Below are positions 57,473 through 64,000 of a DNA stretch of 64,000 bases, in pieces. The stretch comes from an uncultured Veillonellaceae bacterium (GTDB lineage: Bacteria > Bacillota > Negativicutes > Selenomonadales > Selenomonadaceae): assembly GCA_902785705.1 (NCBI GenBank), contig CACZZN010000002.1, positions 27,750-91,749 of the forward strand, read 5' to 3'. Under the pieces are notes generated by a model that did not search any database, was not told where the DNA came from, and saw only the letters and a program-made list of their open reading frames with translations. Made by a program: the position numbers and the translations under genes. Numbering within the stretch: the first letter of the stretch is position 1; every line of letters starts with the position of its first letter.

Positions 57473-59038
57473 TCACCCCCAACTGTCCGTCAAGCAATAA
57501 TCCATCATCTCCACCGCATCCAGATACGGCGTACATCTTTGTTCGCCTCTCATTGCCCAAAGAGATTCTTGATAGGCTTGCCAGCCTGACACCGGTGGCA
57601 TATTCTTGCCGGTATGTCGCAACTGTTCCAGAAAAGCATAGATGTCGTGTTCTCCCATTTGAAGCTGGTATCGCATCTCCTTTAGCTTGTTACGGGCCAG
57701 TTTTCTTTTCCTAACGTCTTGGTTTAATTTGTAAACGCATTCCATGAGATGCGATATGTTCCTTTCTGATGTCGAATCACCTGCTACTTCATAAGGTCCG
57801 AAATGAAGATTACGGATCCATGCACCCGAATATTCCGCCGTGCGTATTTCCGCCAGAGTTGGAGCCTGTTCCCCGTGCAGCAGTACAAAATCCAGCCAGC
57901 TTGAGCCGATGCATTTATGAGCCTCCTTCTTTGCTTCTCCACATGCTTGTTCTGCCAGCTCATATAACCGGAAGAATGGATATGATGTCCTTTGAATAGC
58001 GATGCCGGCACAGCAATCTATTGAAATATCGTCCTCATTCTTCTTGTCCATCATCGCCTTCATAAAGCGAACAGTGTAGGAAAGCGCCGCTTTTGCCGCA
58101 CATAAGAAGGTGATATCGTCTCCCCCAAGGATGATTGGACGTATGGGGACGCAGGTCAGACCAGCCTCTTCAGCAAGCTGCAGAGAGGACGCATAATCTT
58201 TATATTCCCCCACAATTTCACCCAGCAGAGAAGCAAATGCTCTATGCACTTTTTTCTCCACTTTTTTTGACAGCTCAATCCTTTCAGTCAGGTTCAAAAT
58301 CTCGAACTTCAAGCCCATATTGTTGCCATCAATATGAACGGCCGCTATGTAGTTTTCACCTGGAGTCTGACCCATATTTTCCAGTTTTCTGGGGAAATTG
58401 AATTTACCACCTAAAACATTTGTGAACTCATCCTCCAGTTTCCTCTGTGCCTCTCGCTCTGCATCATTCTTCGCCCATGTTTCTCGTGAGACGTACCTGC
58501 CAGAAGCTCCCTCCTCATACCAATAAGCATTGGCAGCTTCCCCATTCACGTCGCAGATATGAGTGATACCGGTATATGGAACATTTACCTGTGGGAATAC
58601 CGTGCTCTGATTTTGCTTAAGTTGGTTATAAAGTCTTTGGTTCGTCTCATGAAAGGCAGCCTCCGTAGAAAAATCCAATTTCCCTATAGCAACTCCCGTC
58701 TGGAGTCCAGGATACTTGTACAATAGCTTCTTTGTGAATTCATATACAATGCTTTCACATTCCCCCTGATCAGCCTCACGAAAGAGAATTAATGCATTTC
58801 CACCGCCAATGTAGGCCACTTGGCATGACTTCTCCGGCTCTGAGGAAAAATCTACAACACTATTTATCCAGCGTTCATCCACTTCTCCATAACGTCGCTT
58901 TAAAATATCATCTACCAAAACCCGCTGGAATACGTTACTGACGATGTACGATGCACCGATATTAGTCCTGAGCTTGCTCCCGGAAAAAATATAGCGTTGT
59001 ATAGAACGCGTATCGAACAAAATCGCCCACACAGACAT
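57473..59038 (-). CDS. cas10: Cas10 without HD domain (type III-D)
   Basis: 521 residues. The protein starts directly with a palm domain (WAILFDTRSIQRYIFSGSKLRTNIGASY), so the N-terminal HD nuclease of Csm1 is absent. First palm has IGGGNALILF (77-86); second palm has IDGNNMGLKF (237-246) and the intact GGDDITF (305-311). GGDD is needed for cyclic oligoadenylate synthesis, so signalling is expected while target-activated DNA cutting by Cas10 is not. It is the first gene of the effector operon, 112 nt after the viperin gene. Confidence 0.93.
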   Translation of the reverse strand: MSVWAILFDTRSIQRYIFSGSKLRTNIGASYIVSNVFQRVLVDDILKRRYGEVDERWINSVVDFSSEPEKSCQVAYIGGGNALILFREADQGECESIVYEFTKKLLYKYPGLQTGVAIGKLDFSTEAAFHETNQRLYNQLKQNQSTVFPQVNVPYTGITHICDVNGEAANAYWYEEGASGRYVSRETWAKNDAEREAQRKLEDEFTNVLGGKFNFPRKLENMGQTPGENYIAAVHIDGNNMGLKFEILNLTERIELSKKVEKKVHRAFASLLGEIVGEYKDYASSLQLAEEAGLTCVPIRPIILGGDDITFLCAAKAALSYTVRFMKAMMDKKNEDDISIDCCAGIAIQRTSYPFFRLYELAEQACGEAKKEAHKCIGSSWLDFVLLHGEQAPTLAEIRTAEYSGAWIRNLHFGPYEVAGDSTSERNISHLMECVYKLNQDVRKRKLARNKLKEMRYQLQMGEHDIYAFLEQLRHTGKNMPPVSGWQAYQESLWAMRGEQRCTPYLDAVEMMDYCLTDSWG

Positions 59039-59150
59039 TCTGTCACACCCTTCCTTGACAAATATTTCTACCGAAACAGTGGCAGGTTCCCAACCTTAGA
59101 TATTCAACATCTATGCCGGGAAATCCTGCCTGAGCTTGATATCTAACACA

Positions 59151-59984
59151 TCATCCTGCCGCAACCTCATACCTGCTTTCGTACGTTTCCCTGTCGAAAT
59201 GGTATCGAGGAAATACGGAGGAGAAATCCTCATCCACGAGACTACCCACCACTCGATAGTCCATTCCCTCGTCATCCAAGAGCCGCCCCATATTGTCCAC
59301 CATGATATAGGAACGCGTCAAGTCGTTTTCTGGCACGACATCCCGCGATACATCCCGATGCCTGTCCACGAAACTGGAAAAAGCCTCATCACCCACGACC
59401 AAATCAGCGTTACTGTGTACCCCGTTAGAAAAGAGCTTCATTCGGAGCATCTTCCAGCGATCGATGGAGAGGCTTTGACCGATTTCGCTCAAATCTTCAC
59501 CTGAATTTAAGCTGGTGATGACCGTGTTTAGCTTGATGCGGATGTTCGGATTCCATTCCCTTGCAGTCCGAATAAGGGTTGCCAAACGATCATAGGACAG
59601 GACTTCCTGCGAGGCGTTGCAAGCCCCCAACGCCACCAAAGTCTTTGAATCCACGCTATCCACCGATATACCCAGCGTATCAAGCATGGCGAAATCCTGA
59701 TGCGGCATCAGTATCGGGTTCATCATCAAAGAGCCATTGCTTATTATGGACAACTGAAACCCCTGCCGATAAGCATATTCCATCAATTCATGGAATCCTC
59801 GATACAGGACGGGCTCGCCTCCGGCGAAATTGATGGCATCGATTTCCCCACTCTGCTTGATGTTATCGATGATGTGCTTCCACGACTCCAGAGGAAGGTC
59901 TTCCCTATCGGCAAAATGAGCAAAGCAGTATTTGCAGCGATAGTTGCATTTCTGTGTGATATGAAGATTGATCTTGAGACCCAT
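59151..59984 (-). CDS. Prokaryotic viperin (radical SAM antiviral nucleotide dehydratase)
   Basis: 277 residues. Radical SAM cysteines CNYRCKYC (13-20), GGEP in INFAGGEP (51-58), SIISNGS (79-85), ISVDSVD (106-112), KLNTVI (151-156), DRWK (175-178) and VVGDEAFSSFVDRHRDVS. These line up in order with human viperin segments (NFSGGEP, SIVSNGS, ISCDSFD, KINSVI, VRWK, VIGDEEFERFLERHKEVS, VPESN..SYLILDE). Viperins turn CTP or other NTPs into 3'-deoxy-3',4'-didehydro nucleotides that stop viral RNA synthesis. Start 59984 has AAAGGAGG upstream. No nucleotide kinase gene, a common viperin partner, is adjacent; the neighbour is cas10. Confidence 0.9.
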   Translation of the reverse strand: MGLKINLHITQKCNYRCKYCFAHFADREDLPLESWKHIIDNIKQSGEIDAINFAGGEPVLYRGFHELMEYAYRQGFQLSIISNGSLMMNPILMPHQDFAMLDTLGISVDSVDSKTLVALGACNASQEVLSYDRLATLIRTAREWNPNIRIKLNTVITSLNSGEDLSEIGQSLSIDRWKMLRMKLFSNGVHSNADLVVGDEAFSSFVDRHRDVSRDVVPENDLTRSYIMVDNMGRLLDDEGMDYRVVGSLVDEDFSSVFPRYHFDRETYESRYEVAAG

Positions 59985-60004
59985 GCGCATCATCCTCCTT
60001 TTTG

Positions 60005-60035
60005 GTTCGATGAGTTTAAAAGAAGCTCATCGAAC
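60005..60035. promoter_or_regulatory. Hairpin upstream of the viperin gene
   Basis: GTTCGATGAG and CTCATCGAAC form a perfect 10-bp stem with an 11-nt loop, ending only a few nt before the viperin ribosome site on the minus strand. There is no T-run, so a processing or translation-control element is more likely than a terminator. Confidence 0.45.
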
Positions 60036-60079
60036 AGACCCACGAAACCATCCCTCAGCGGCTTGTTCCCTGTTTTGGC

Positions 60080-60283
60080 CTATTTCTTGTGCATGAAAGC
60101 GTCCAGCCCCTTGCCACCAAGTATGGTGACAGAAACCATGCCTCCCAGCTTAATCGCCAAATCGGCAGCTTTGTCCATCATGTTGAGCCGATACGCCCTC
60201 TCCTTGTTGGCGTTGATGACATCAACCAAGCCACTGATAGCATTTCCAGCTACCATCCCAACAAATCCGAGTCCATGCCACAT
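60080..60283 (-). CDS. Small hydrophobic protein of unknown function (67 aa)
   Basis: 67 residues starting MWHGLGFVGMVAGNAISGLVD. Two moderately hydrophobic segments (about 4-23 and 43-60) joined by a charged loop suggest a membrane-active hairpin. AGGAGG lies 6 nt before this ATG; an ATG two codons earlier is too close. It lies 95 nt upstream of the viperin gene on the same strand. I do not recognise the family; small membrane proteins are frequent in defence operons. Confidence 0.5.
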   Translation of the reverse strand: MWHGLGFVGMVAGNAISGLVDVINANKERAYRLNMMDKAADLAIKLGGMVSVTILGGKGLDAFMHKK

Positions 60284-60411
60284 ACACATCCTCCTATCTC
60301 CGGGAGGGTTTCTGCCAAACTGCCTGCAGGAACCGCCATGCCCGGTATCCACGAAGAAGCCACCACAAGAGATTTACCCTCTCACCCTATACATCCTTAG
60401 CAAATTTCATC

Positions 60412-60431
60412 TTTTGGCAAATTAGCCAAAA
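60412..60431. repeat. Short inverted repeat at the end of the 63-aa gene
   Basis: TTTTGGC-AAATTA-GCCAAAA, a perfect 7-bp hairpin that includes the stop codon of the 63-aa gene in its loop. Possible processing or weak termination site. Confidence 0.35.
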
Positions 60432-60613
60432 ATTTTATGCGTATTTTCGAAAACGCACAAAGGAAAATATTGTCTGTGTAACGATTCATGGGCGATGTCT
60501 TCCTCACTCCAACGGGACATCAACAATATGTCCATAGGTTTCAGCGGCATTTCTCTGTTCTTGCGACCAAGCCTCAGAATCATGGTTCGTATAGTTGATG
60601 AAAAACGCTCCAT
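60422..60613 (-). CDS. Small basic protein of unknown function (63 aa)
   Basis: 63 residues: MERFSSTIRTMILRLGRKNRE at the start, then a more polar part ending HRQYFPLCVFENTHKIFG. AAAAGGAGG stands 6 nt before the ATG, one of the best ribosome sites in the island, which is the main support for the gene. No known family. First gene of the unit that leads into the viperin gene. Confidence 0.45.
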   Translation of the reverse strand: MERFSSTIRTMILRLGRKNREMPLKPMDILLMSRWSEEDIAHESLHRQYFPLCVFENTHKIFG

Positions 60614-60744
60614 GAGGATCCTCCTTTTACCGGTCGGGAATATACAATTACCTCGCCCGGTCTCACGCAAAGATATCTTCTAATGGGGCGCTGCCTCGTT
60701 CACTATATATATCCTCGTGTATTTTCTTGTTTTTGCATTTTCTC

Positions 60745-60788
60745 AAAAAAAATCCGAGGAAACTGGTTCATTTCACCAGCTTCCTCGG
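60745..60788 (-). terminator. Strong terminator after the CARF-HEPN gene
   Basis: A 14-bp stem with one mismatch (CCGAGGAA.CTGGT / ACCAG.TTCCTCGG) and a 7-nt loop is followed by eight T on the minus strand. It starts 10 nt after the stop codon and separates the CARF-HEPN gene from the viperin-cas unit. Confidence 0.9.
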
Positions 60789-60797
60789 TTGCTCCCA

Positions 60798-62261
60798 TCA
60801 CCAGCCTAGGCAACTCGCGATATAGCTACGAATATCATTCAGTGAGGCTTCCATTTTCCTTTTCACTTCTCCGATCGTATATGCATTTTGCTTTTCTCCA
60901 GCATGACTGATTGCATTGCGTGTAGCTACAATGTCCACATAGTCCAGCAGTATATGAACCACATCATTGAGGCGCTGCGGCGCCACGATTGCTTTATTGC
61001 CCTTGACCATCGCTTTGAGATTTTTCGCATAGATATCCTGACCGAATTCCCTAGGATAATCCGTGATGAAGTACCTTTGCCATGAGGTACGATACATAAG
61101 TACTTTATTCCACTTATTCTTAATACCTGCCTCATCTGCCGGGCGTATGACTTTTTCATGTACAAACAGAATGGGCATCCATTCCACATAAAGCGTCAAT
61201 GCCTGCTGATAGAATTCCTTTTCCATGCACCATTCAATAACATCCAAGTCATTGCAGTCCTTCTTCAAGAGGGCACCGTATTCCTCATAAATATTGTCAA
61301 ACAATTGACCAAAGGCACTAGTTCGCACATCCTTCTTCTCTGCCTGCCGAAACGCCTCAACAGCCCTACGCATCTCTATCATGCAACGCCTGACCTCATT
61401 TGTTGCGCATATACGAATGGCATTAGCAAACTGGTGCATAGCAAGCAACAAGGCATCCAACTCGGAAGGTTGCGAATTTGCATTCAATCTCTCGTAGTCT
61501 GTTCCGAAATACGCCTCCAGACTATGCACGCTCCCAAAACGGATGAATTCATCTGCTCCATTGATCAGCTTGTACTGATGGCTGATTTCGCCGAAATCGA
61601 ATACCTTGTTCAGCGCCCTGCCCGGCAGGAAATCACTATAAAGCAATTTTTGGAGCTTCATACCATTGTATTGCAAAATCTGGATAAGTGAGGTCATCAT
61701 CATGGTTGCATGACGAAAGCCTCCCGTGATGTCAGCATAGAGGTTAGTATCCTTCCAGTCCATTCGCATACGCTTAGGACTGACAAAGAGCTTGACCTTC
61801 TCCGCCATTTCCGAGACGCGGAGACTGCTTTCCCCAACCAAATCCAAATCAGGCTGTTGCTCATAGATGTCCGATTGAGCGGGATAACAATAACCAATAT
61901 GATGGAATTCTGTCCGCGACAGCTCCTTGGTATAAAGCTTCCGCCACCGTTGCTCAAGGAACTCCCGTTCCGTAATGGAATCATGAAGAACCTGATCGCT
62001 GTCAACTATGCGCACCATTTGGTTTTGGACCTGCTCTGTAGAAAAGAAATAGATCGCATCAAGAAACTCGTTCTGCTTCTTCAAAAGCTGTACGACATCA
62101 TGGATGACCGGTTCGTTCGTCTGTATACAATCTGCAACTATAGTACCGTTTTCCAACAGATATTTCGCTTTCTTCTGTGAAATATCAATTTGTTCTCCGC
62201 CTCTTGGGTTCATTGTGCTCATGAAAAATAACAGTATATCTTTTTTCTTTTTTCGTGCCAT
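60798..62261 (-). CDS. CARF-HEPN ribonuclease (Csx1/Csm6-type, TM1812-like CARF)
   Basis: About 487 residues. N-terminal CARF domain with strand DILLFFMSTMN and ligand loop YADITGGFRHATMMMTSLIQ (from 175). The C-terminal HEPN domain has RNAISH (448-453), the R-x4-H active site. On binding cyclic oligoadenylate from Cas10 it should cut RNA without sequence specificity, slowing growth. It is a separate transcription unit with its own terminator. The start is the third of three close in-frame ATG/TGT-ATG choices after GAGAGG; a start 2 or 10 codons earlier is possible. Confidence 0.88.
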   Translation of the reverse strand: MARKKKKDILLFFMSTMNPRGGEQIDISQKKAKYLLENGTIVADCIQTNEPVIHDVVQLLKKQNEFLDAIYFFSTEQVQNQMVRIVDSDQVLHDSITEREFLEQRWRKLYTKELSRTEFHHIGYCYPAQSDIYEQQPDLDLVGESSLRVSEMAEKVKLFVSPKRMRMDWKDTNLYADITGGFRHATMMMTSLIQILQYNGMKLQKLLYSDFLPGRALNKVFDFGEISHQYKLINGADEFIRFGSVHSLEAYFGTDYERLNANSQPSELDALLLAMHQFANAIRICATNEVRRCMIEMRRAVEAFRQAEKKDVRTSAFGQLFDNIYEEYGALLKKDCNDLDVIEWCMEKEFYQQALTLYVEWMPILFVHEKVIRPADEAGIKNKWNKVLMYRTSWQRYFITDYPREFGQDIYAKNLKAMVKGNKAIVAPQRLNDVVHILLDYVDIVATRNAISHAGEKQNAYTIGEVKRKMEASLNDIRSYIASCLGW

Positions 62262-62612
62262 ACACATCATCCTCTCATTATTTGCGCCCATAGAGCCAAT
62301 GTTTTACCTCCCTGTGAATAGTTCAACATTGTATAAGGAAATTCCTTCATGTGGCAAGCAAGGTGGAAACCCTTTAGATTTCCACAGGTTCACATGAAAA
62401 TTAGCCAGTCAATTTGCGTCCTTCGGGCTTGATTTCTTACATTGTGATGGTAATGCGTCAGCACAATCTCTACATAATCTTAGGATTGAATTTATGCCAA
62501 TCTGTTTCAAAATATTTTGAAGTACTCATGGCTCCATCTCATTACACAACAGAAGAAAGTGCAGGTGCATTGATTAGAAAATCGACGGACCTGCACTTTC
62601 TTGAATTCTGGA
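62262..62612. other. Intergenic region with two inverted repeats
   Basis: No gene seen. Contains the 14-bp hairpin at 62553-62602 and a 7-bp GTGGAAA / TTTCCAC repeat at 62363-62385, probably leader structure of the CARF-HEPN gene. No clear promoter boxes were found. Confidence 0.4.
62553..62602 (-). terminator. Long hairpin after the 73-aa gene
   Basis: AAGAAAGTGCAGGT and ACCTGCACTTTCTT are perfect 14-bp arms around a 22-nt loop, 10 nt after the stop of the 73-aa gene. The following minus-strand bases are only moderately T-rich, so it is either a terminator or an RNA processing site. Confidence 0.5.
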
Positions 62613-62834
62613 TCAATCGTCGCCAAATAGTAAGGCAACTAAAACCCCAAACACCCCAAATACGAATGGCACATACACATCGAACACTCCCACTACCCGT
62701 GGAGAGTCTGTTGTGTTCAACACTGCGCCGGTTCTGACTGCTCTCGTCGTAGTACCGGCACCATCCCCAACGGCTCCTACCTTCACAGGGTCCACCGCAA
62801 CATCCCAAGCTGCATGACGATTCCGGTTTGCCAT
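62613..62834 (-). CDS. Small protein with C-terminal membrane helix (73 aa)
   Basis: 73 residues. Polar, Thr/Val/Gly-rich N-terminal part (MANRNRHAAWDVAVDP...) and a strongly hydrophobic end (VYVPFVFGVFGVLVALLFGDD) that would span the membrane. AAAGGAGG stands about 10 nt upstream and overlaps the stop of the 29-codon ORF. A tail-anchored toxin-like or signalling peptide is possible. No known family. Confidence 0.55.
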   Translation of the reverse strand: MANRNRHAAWDVAVDPVKVGAVGDGAGTTTRAVRTGAVLNTTDSPRVVGVFDVYVPFVFGVFGVLVALLFGDD

Positions 62835-62840
62835 GAGATA

Positions 62841-62930
62841 TCATCCTCCTTTGTTGCCAGTGCCTCCTGAAAAGCTGGAAGTCTTGGCATCCCAAGCCCT
62901 TTTCCTCGAGGTTTTCGACCCCTTCACCAT
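62841..62930 (-). CDS. Very short ORF (29 codons), coupled to the 73-aa gene
   Basis: Starts MVKGSKTSRKRAWDAKTSSF and ends GGTGNKGG; basic and soluble. AGAGGAGG lies 3-4 nt before the ATG. Its TGA is inside the ribosome site region of the next gene, 6 nt before that ATG, so translation is probably coupled. It shares a basic-AWD pattern with the N-terminus of the next protein (HAAWD), which may be chance. Confidence 0.4.
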   Translation of the reverse strand: MVKGSKTSRKRAWDAKTSSFSGGTGNKGG

Positions 62931-63008
62931 ATACCTCCTCTGCAAAATAATCATTTCGGCATGATTTCTAAATTTTTTTAGAAAAAGATTGTAAAAAACC
63001 TGTAAAAA

Positions 63009-63045
63009 ATTTTCTCATTTAATGAAAAATTCTCATTGAGAAAAT
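63009..63045. promoter_or_regulatory. Operator-like repeats at the array promoter
   Basis: ATTTTCTCA (63009-63017) and TGAGAAAAT (63037-63045) form a 9-bp inverted repeat, and TTCTCAT-TGAGAA (63030-63042) is a tight palindrome over the -35 box. TTCTCATT occurs twice, 18 nt apart. Likely binding sites for a regulator of the divergent units. Confidence 0.5.
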
Positions 63046-63064
63046 TGATATTATGAGATATAAT
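63036..63064 (+). promoter_or_regulatory. Sigma70-type promoter reading into the CRISPR array
   Basis: TTGAGA (63036-63041), exactly 17 nt, TATAAT (63059-63064). Transcription would start near 63071 and run through the 270-nt leader into the first repeat. No plus-strand gene lies between, so the array is the target. Confidence 0.75.
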
Positions 63065-63338
63065 GTTCCTGTCAGGTAGTTGCAGTGTCTATACGATCTG
63101 GGACTGCGGATATAAGTTTAAAAATGATACGGACAAGCCGAAAGACAGCATAAGTCCGTTGTCATTTTGGGATGATGCCATGATCTTGCAAACCCAGTCA
63201 TTTCAAGGGATTGTGGCAAGTTTACTTATTGGTTTGTATTGATATTCTTATTTTTTGTTGAGGAAAAAGCCAAAATGAGCCACCGTTTTTCAAACCTCGA
63301 ATTTTCGCCCTGTGTTTTCGCGGCTTTCGAGACACAGT
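63065..63338 (+). other. CRISPR leader
   Basis: About 270 nt, AT-rich near the array, no open frame with a ribosome site and no extra repeat copy seen. It lies between the promoter and the first repeat. Confidence 0.6.
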
Positions 63339-63937
63339 ATTGCATGCAGGCCTTACCGTTCTCGGTATCGTAACGTATAAGCATCATCTGGAGATGACAT
63401 AGTTTGAATTGCATGCAGGCCTTACCGTTCTCGGTATCGTAACAAAATTTTTATCGCCTTATCCACATCGGCATCTTGATTGCATGCAGGCCTTACCGTT
63501 CTCGGTATCGTAACGCATGGAGTTTGGCGTCTTTCCTTGATTTGAGTAATTGCATGCAGGCCTTACCGTTCTCGGTATCGTAACTAAATCATGAACAATC
63601 ACCTTCTTTATTTTACATTATTGCATGCAGGCCTTACCGTTCTCGGTATCGTAACGCAAAGAACTCATCCTGGTCACGGTTGATCTTATATTGCATGCAG
63701 GCCTTACCGTTCTCGGTATCGTAACTTGTTAATGAGCCTTTTCAACATGAAAATCATCATTGCATGCAGGCCTTACCGTTCTCGGTATCGTAACGCATCC
63801 TTGACAACCAATGCCGTGGAAGAATCCATATTGCATGCAGGCCTTACCGTTCTCGGTATCGTAACGTCACCGTAATATGCGGAGCCTCAGGAATCTGGAA
63901 GATTGCATGCAGGCCTTACCGTTCTCGGTATCGTAAC
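63339..63937 (+). CRISPR. CRISPR array, 9 repeats of 36 nt, 8 spacers of 33-36 nt
   Basis: The repeat begins ATTGCATGCAGG and ends CGGTATCGTAAC; repeats start at 63339, 63408, 63479, 63549, 63620, 63690, 63759, 63830 and 63902, and all nine are identical by eye. Each contains TACCG-TTCT-CGGTA, a 5-bp stem. In plus orientation 7 nt (TCGTAAC) follow the stem, close to the 8-nt handle left by Cas6, and the end -AAC fits type III repeats. This and the upstream promoter support plus-strand transcription. The array ends inside the window, as no repeat follows one spacer length after 63937. Confidence 0.97.
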
Positions 63938-64000
63938 GTTTTAGCCCCATTCCATCATAGGTCGATTTAAATTTACACTGGAATTCTATTTGGGGGACAA
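63938..64000. other. Flank after the last repeat
   Basis: 63 nt of AT-rich sequence without a further repeat or recognisable gene. Adaptation genes could lie beyond the window. Confidence 0.5.

Noticed and set aside
48662..59038. Type III-A or III-B assignment of the CRISPR system
   Set aside because: Csx10 and Csx19 are type III-D markers, and no Csm4, Csm5, Cmr3 or Cmr6 gene was recognised.
59151..59984. Sulfatase-maturating enzyme or MoaA as identity of the radical SAM protein
   Set aside because: No C-terminal SPASM cysteines are present, and the order of the other motifs follows viperin throughout.
62542..62895. Minus-strand frame of 117 codons overlapping the two tiny ORFs
   Set aside because: It is in another frame, lacks a ribosome site at its start, and would run through the 14-bp hairpin, while the tiny ORFs have excellent sites.

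Overview
The window looks like a chromosome segment of a diderm, motile member of the Negativicutes, most likely Selenomonadaceae (Selenomonas or a close relative). It combines Firmicutes-type signals (strong AGGAGG ribosome sites, HPr with a regulatory serine, a dnaB next to a spore-type Lon) with a complete lipopolysaccharide pathway and a flagellin gene. Codon and base use are GC-rich up to about 48 kb and clearly more AT-rich after that. No rRNA or tRNA gene was seen.

Layout. 1-2.0 kb: the 5' part of a flagellin carrying a zinc-protease insert (flagellinolysin type) behind a sigma28-like promoter, and a YbjN-like protein. 2.1-11.0 kb: a complete F1Fo ATP synthase operon (atpZ, atpI, atpB-E-F-H-A-G-D-C), interrupted between atpZ and atpI by a STAS-kinase fusion gene. 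11.0-32.4 kb: envelope block with wecB, a WecA/TagO transferase, dCMP deaminase, a YqgF-like protein, DUF3084, lptG/F-B-A-C, an acyltransferase, kdsC-D-A-B, a fused waaA-lpxK, msbA, lpxB, lpxI, lpxA, fabZ, lpxC and a second acyltransferase. Together they cover Kdo supply, lipid A synthesis, core attachment, flipping and export. 32.7-36.2 kb: sucrose hydrolase and a sucrose-type PTS permease with domain order A-B-C. 36.3-48.0 kb: dnaB, Lon-family protease, DUF896, proC, ptsI-ptsH, two surface/cytoplasmic accessory proteins, nagZ and a membrane-anchored hypothetical. 48.0-48.66 kb holds a transposase remnant.

48.66-64 kb is a defence island. One compact operon on the minus strand encodes a type III-D CRISPR effector (cas10 without HD domain, cas7, csx10 with a helical tail, a double Cas7, csx19, a TIGR03986 RAMP), then a stand-alone CARF-like protein, an unrecognised protein with a possible sigma-region-4-like helix-turn-helix, and cas6. 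Directly upstream lie a prokaryotic viperin (radical SAM antiviral enzyme), two small proteins, a CARF-HEPN ribonuclease with its own terminator, and a translationally coupled pair of tiny ORFs (29 and 73 codons), the second with a membrane tail. A nine-repeat CRISPR array is transcribed divergently (plus strand) from a strong promoter that carries palindromic TTCTCATT motifs. No cas1 or cas2 is present in the window.

The island is the most interesting part. Cas10 keeps GGDD and so should make cyclic oligoadenylate for the CARF proteins, while the viperin should make chain-terminating nucleotides. Its Cas7/Cas5-11 gene order looks like an unfused version of the type III-Dv complex. All function statements are from sequence reading only; no database search was run.
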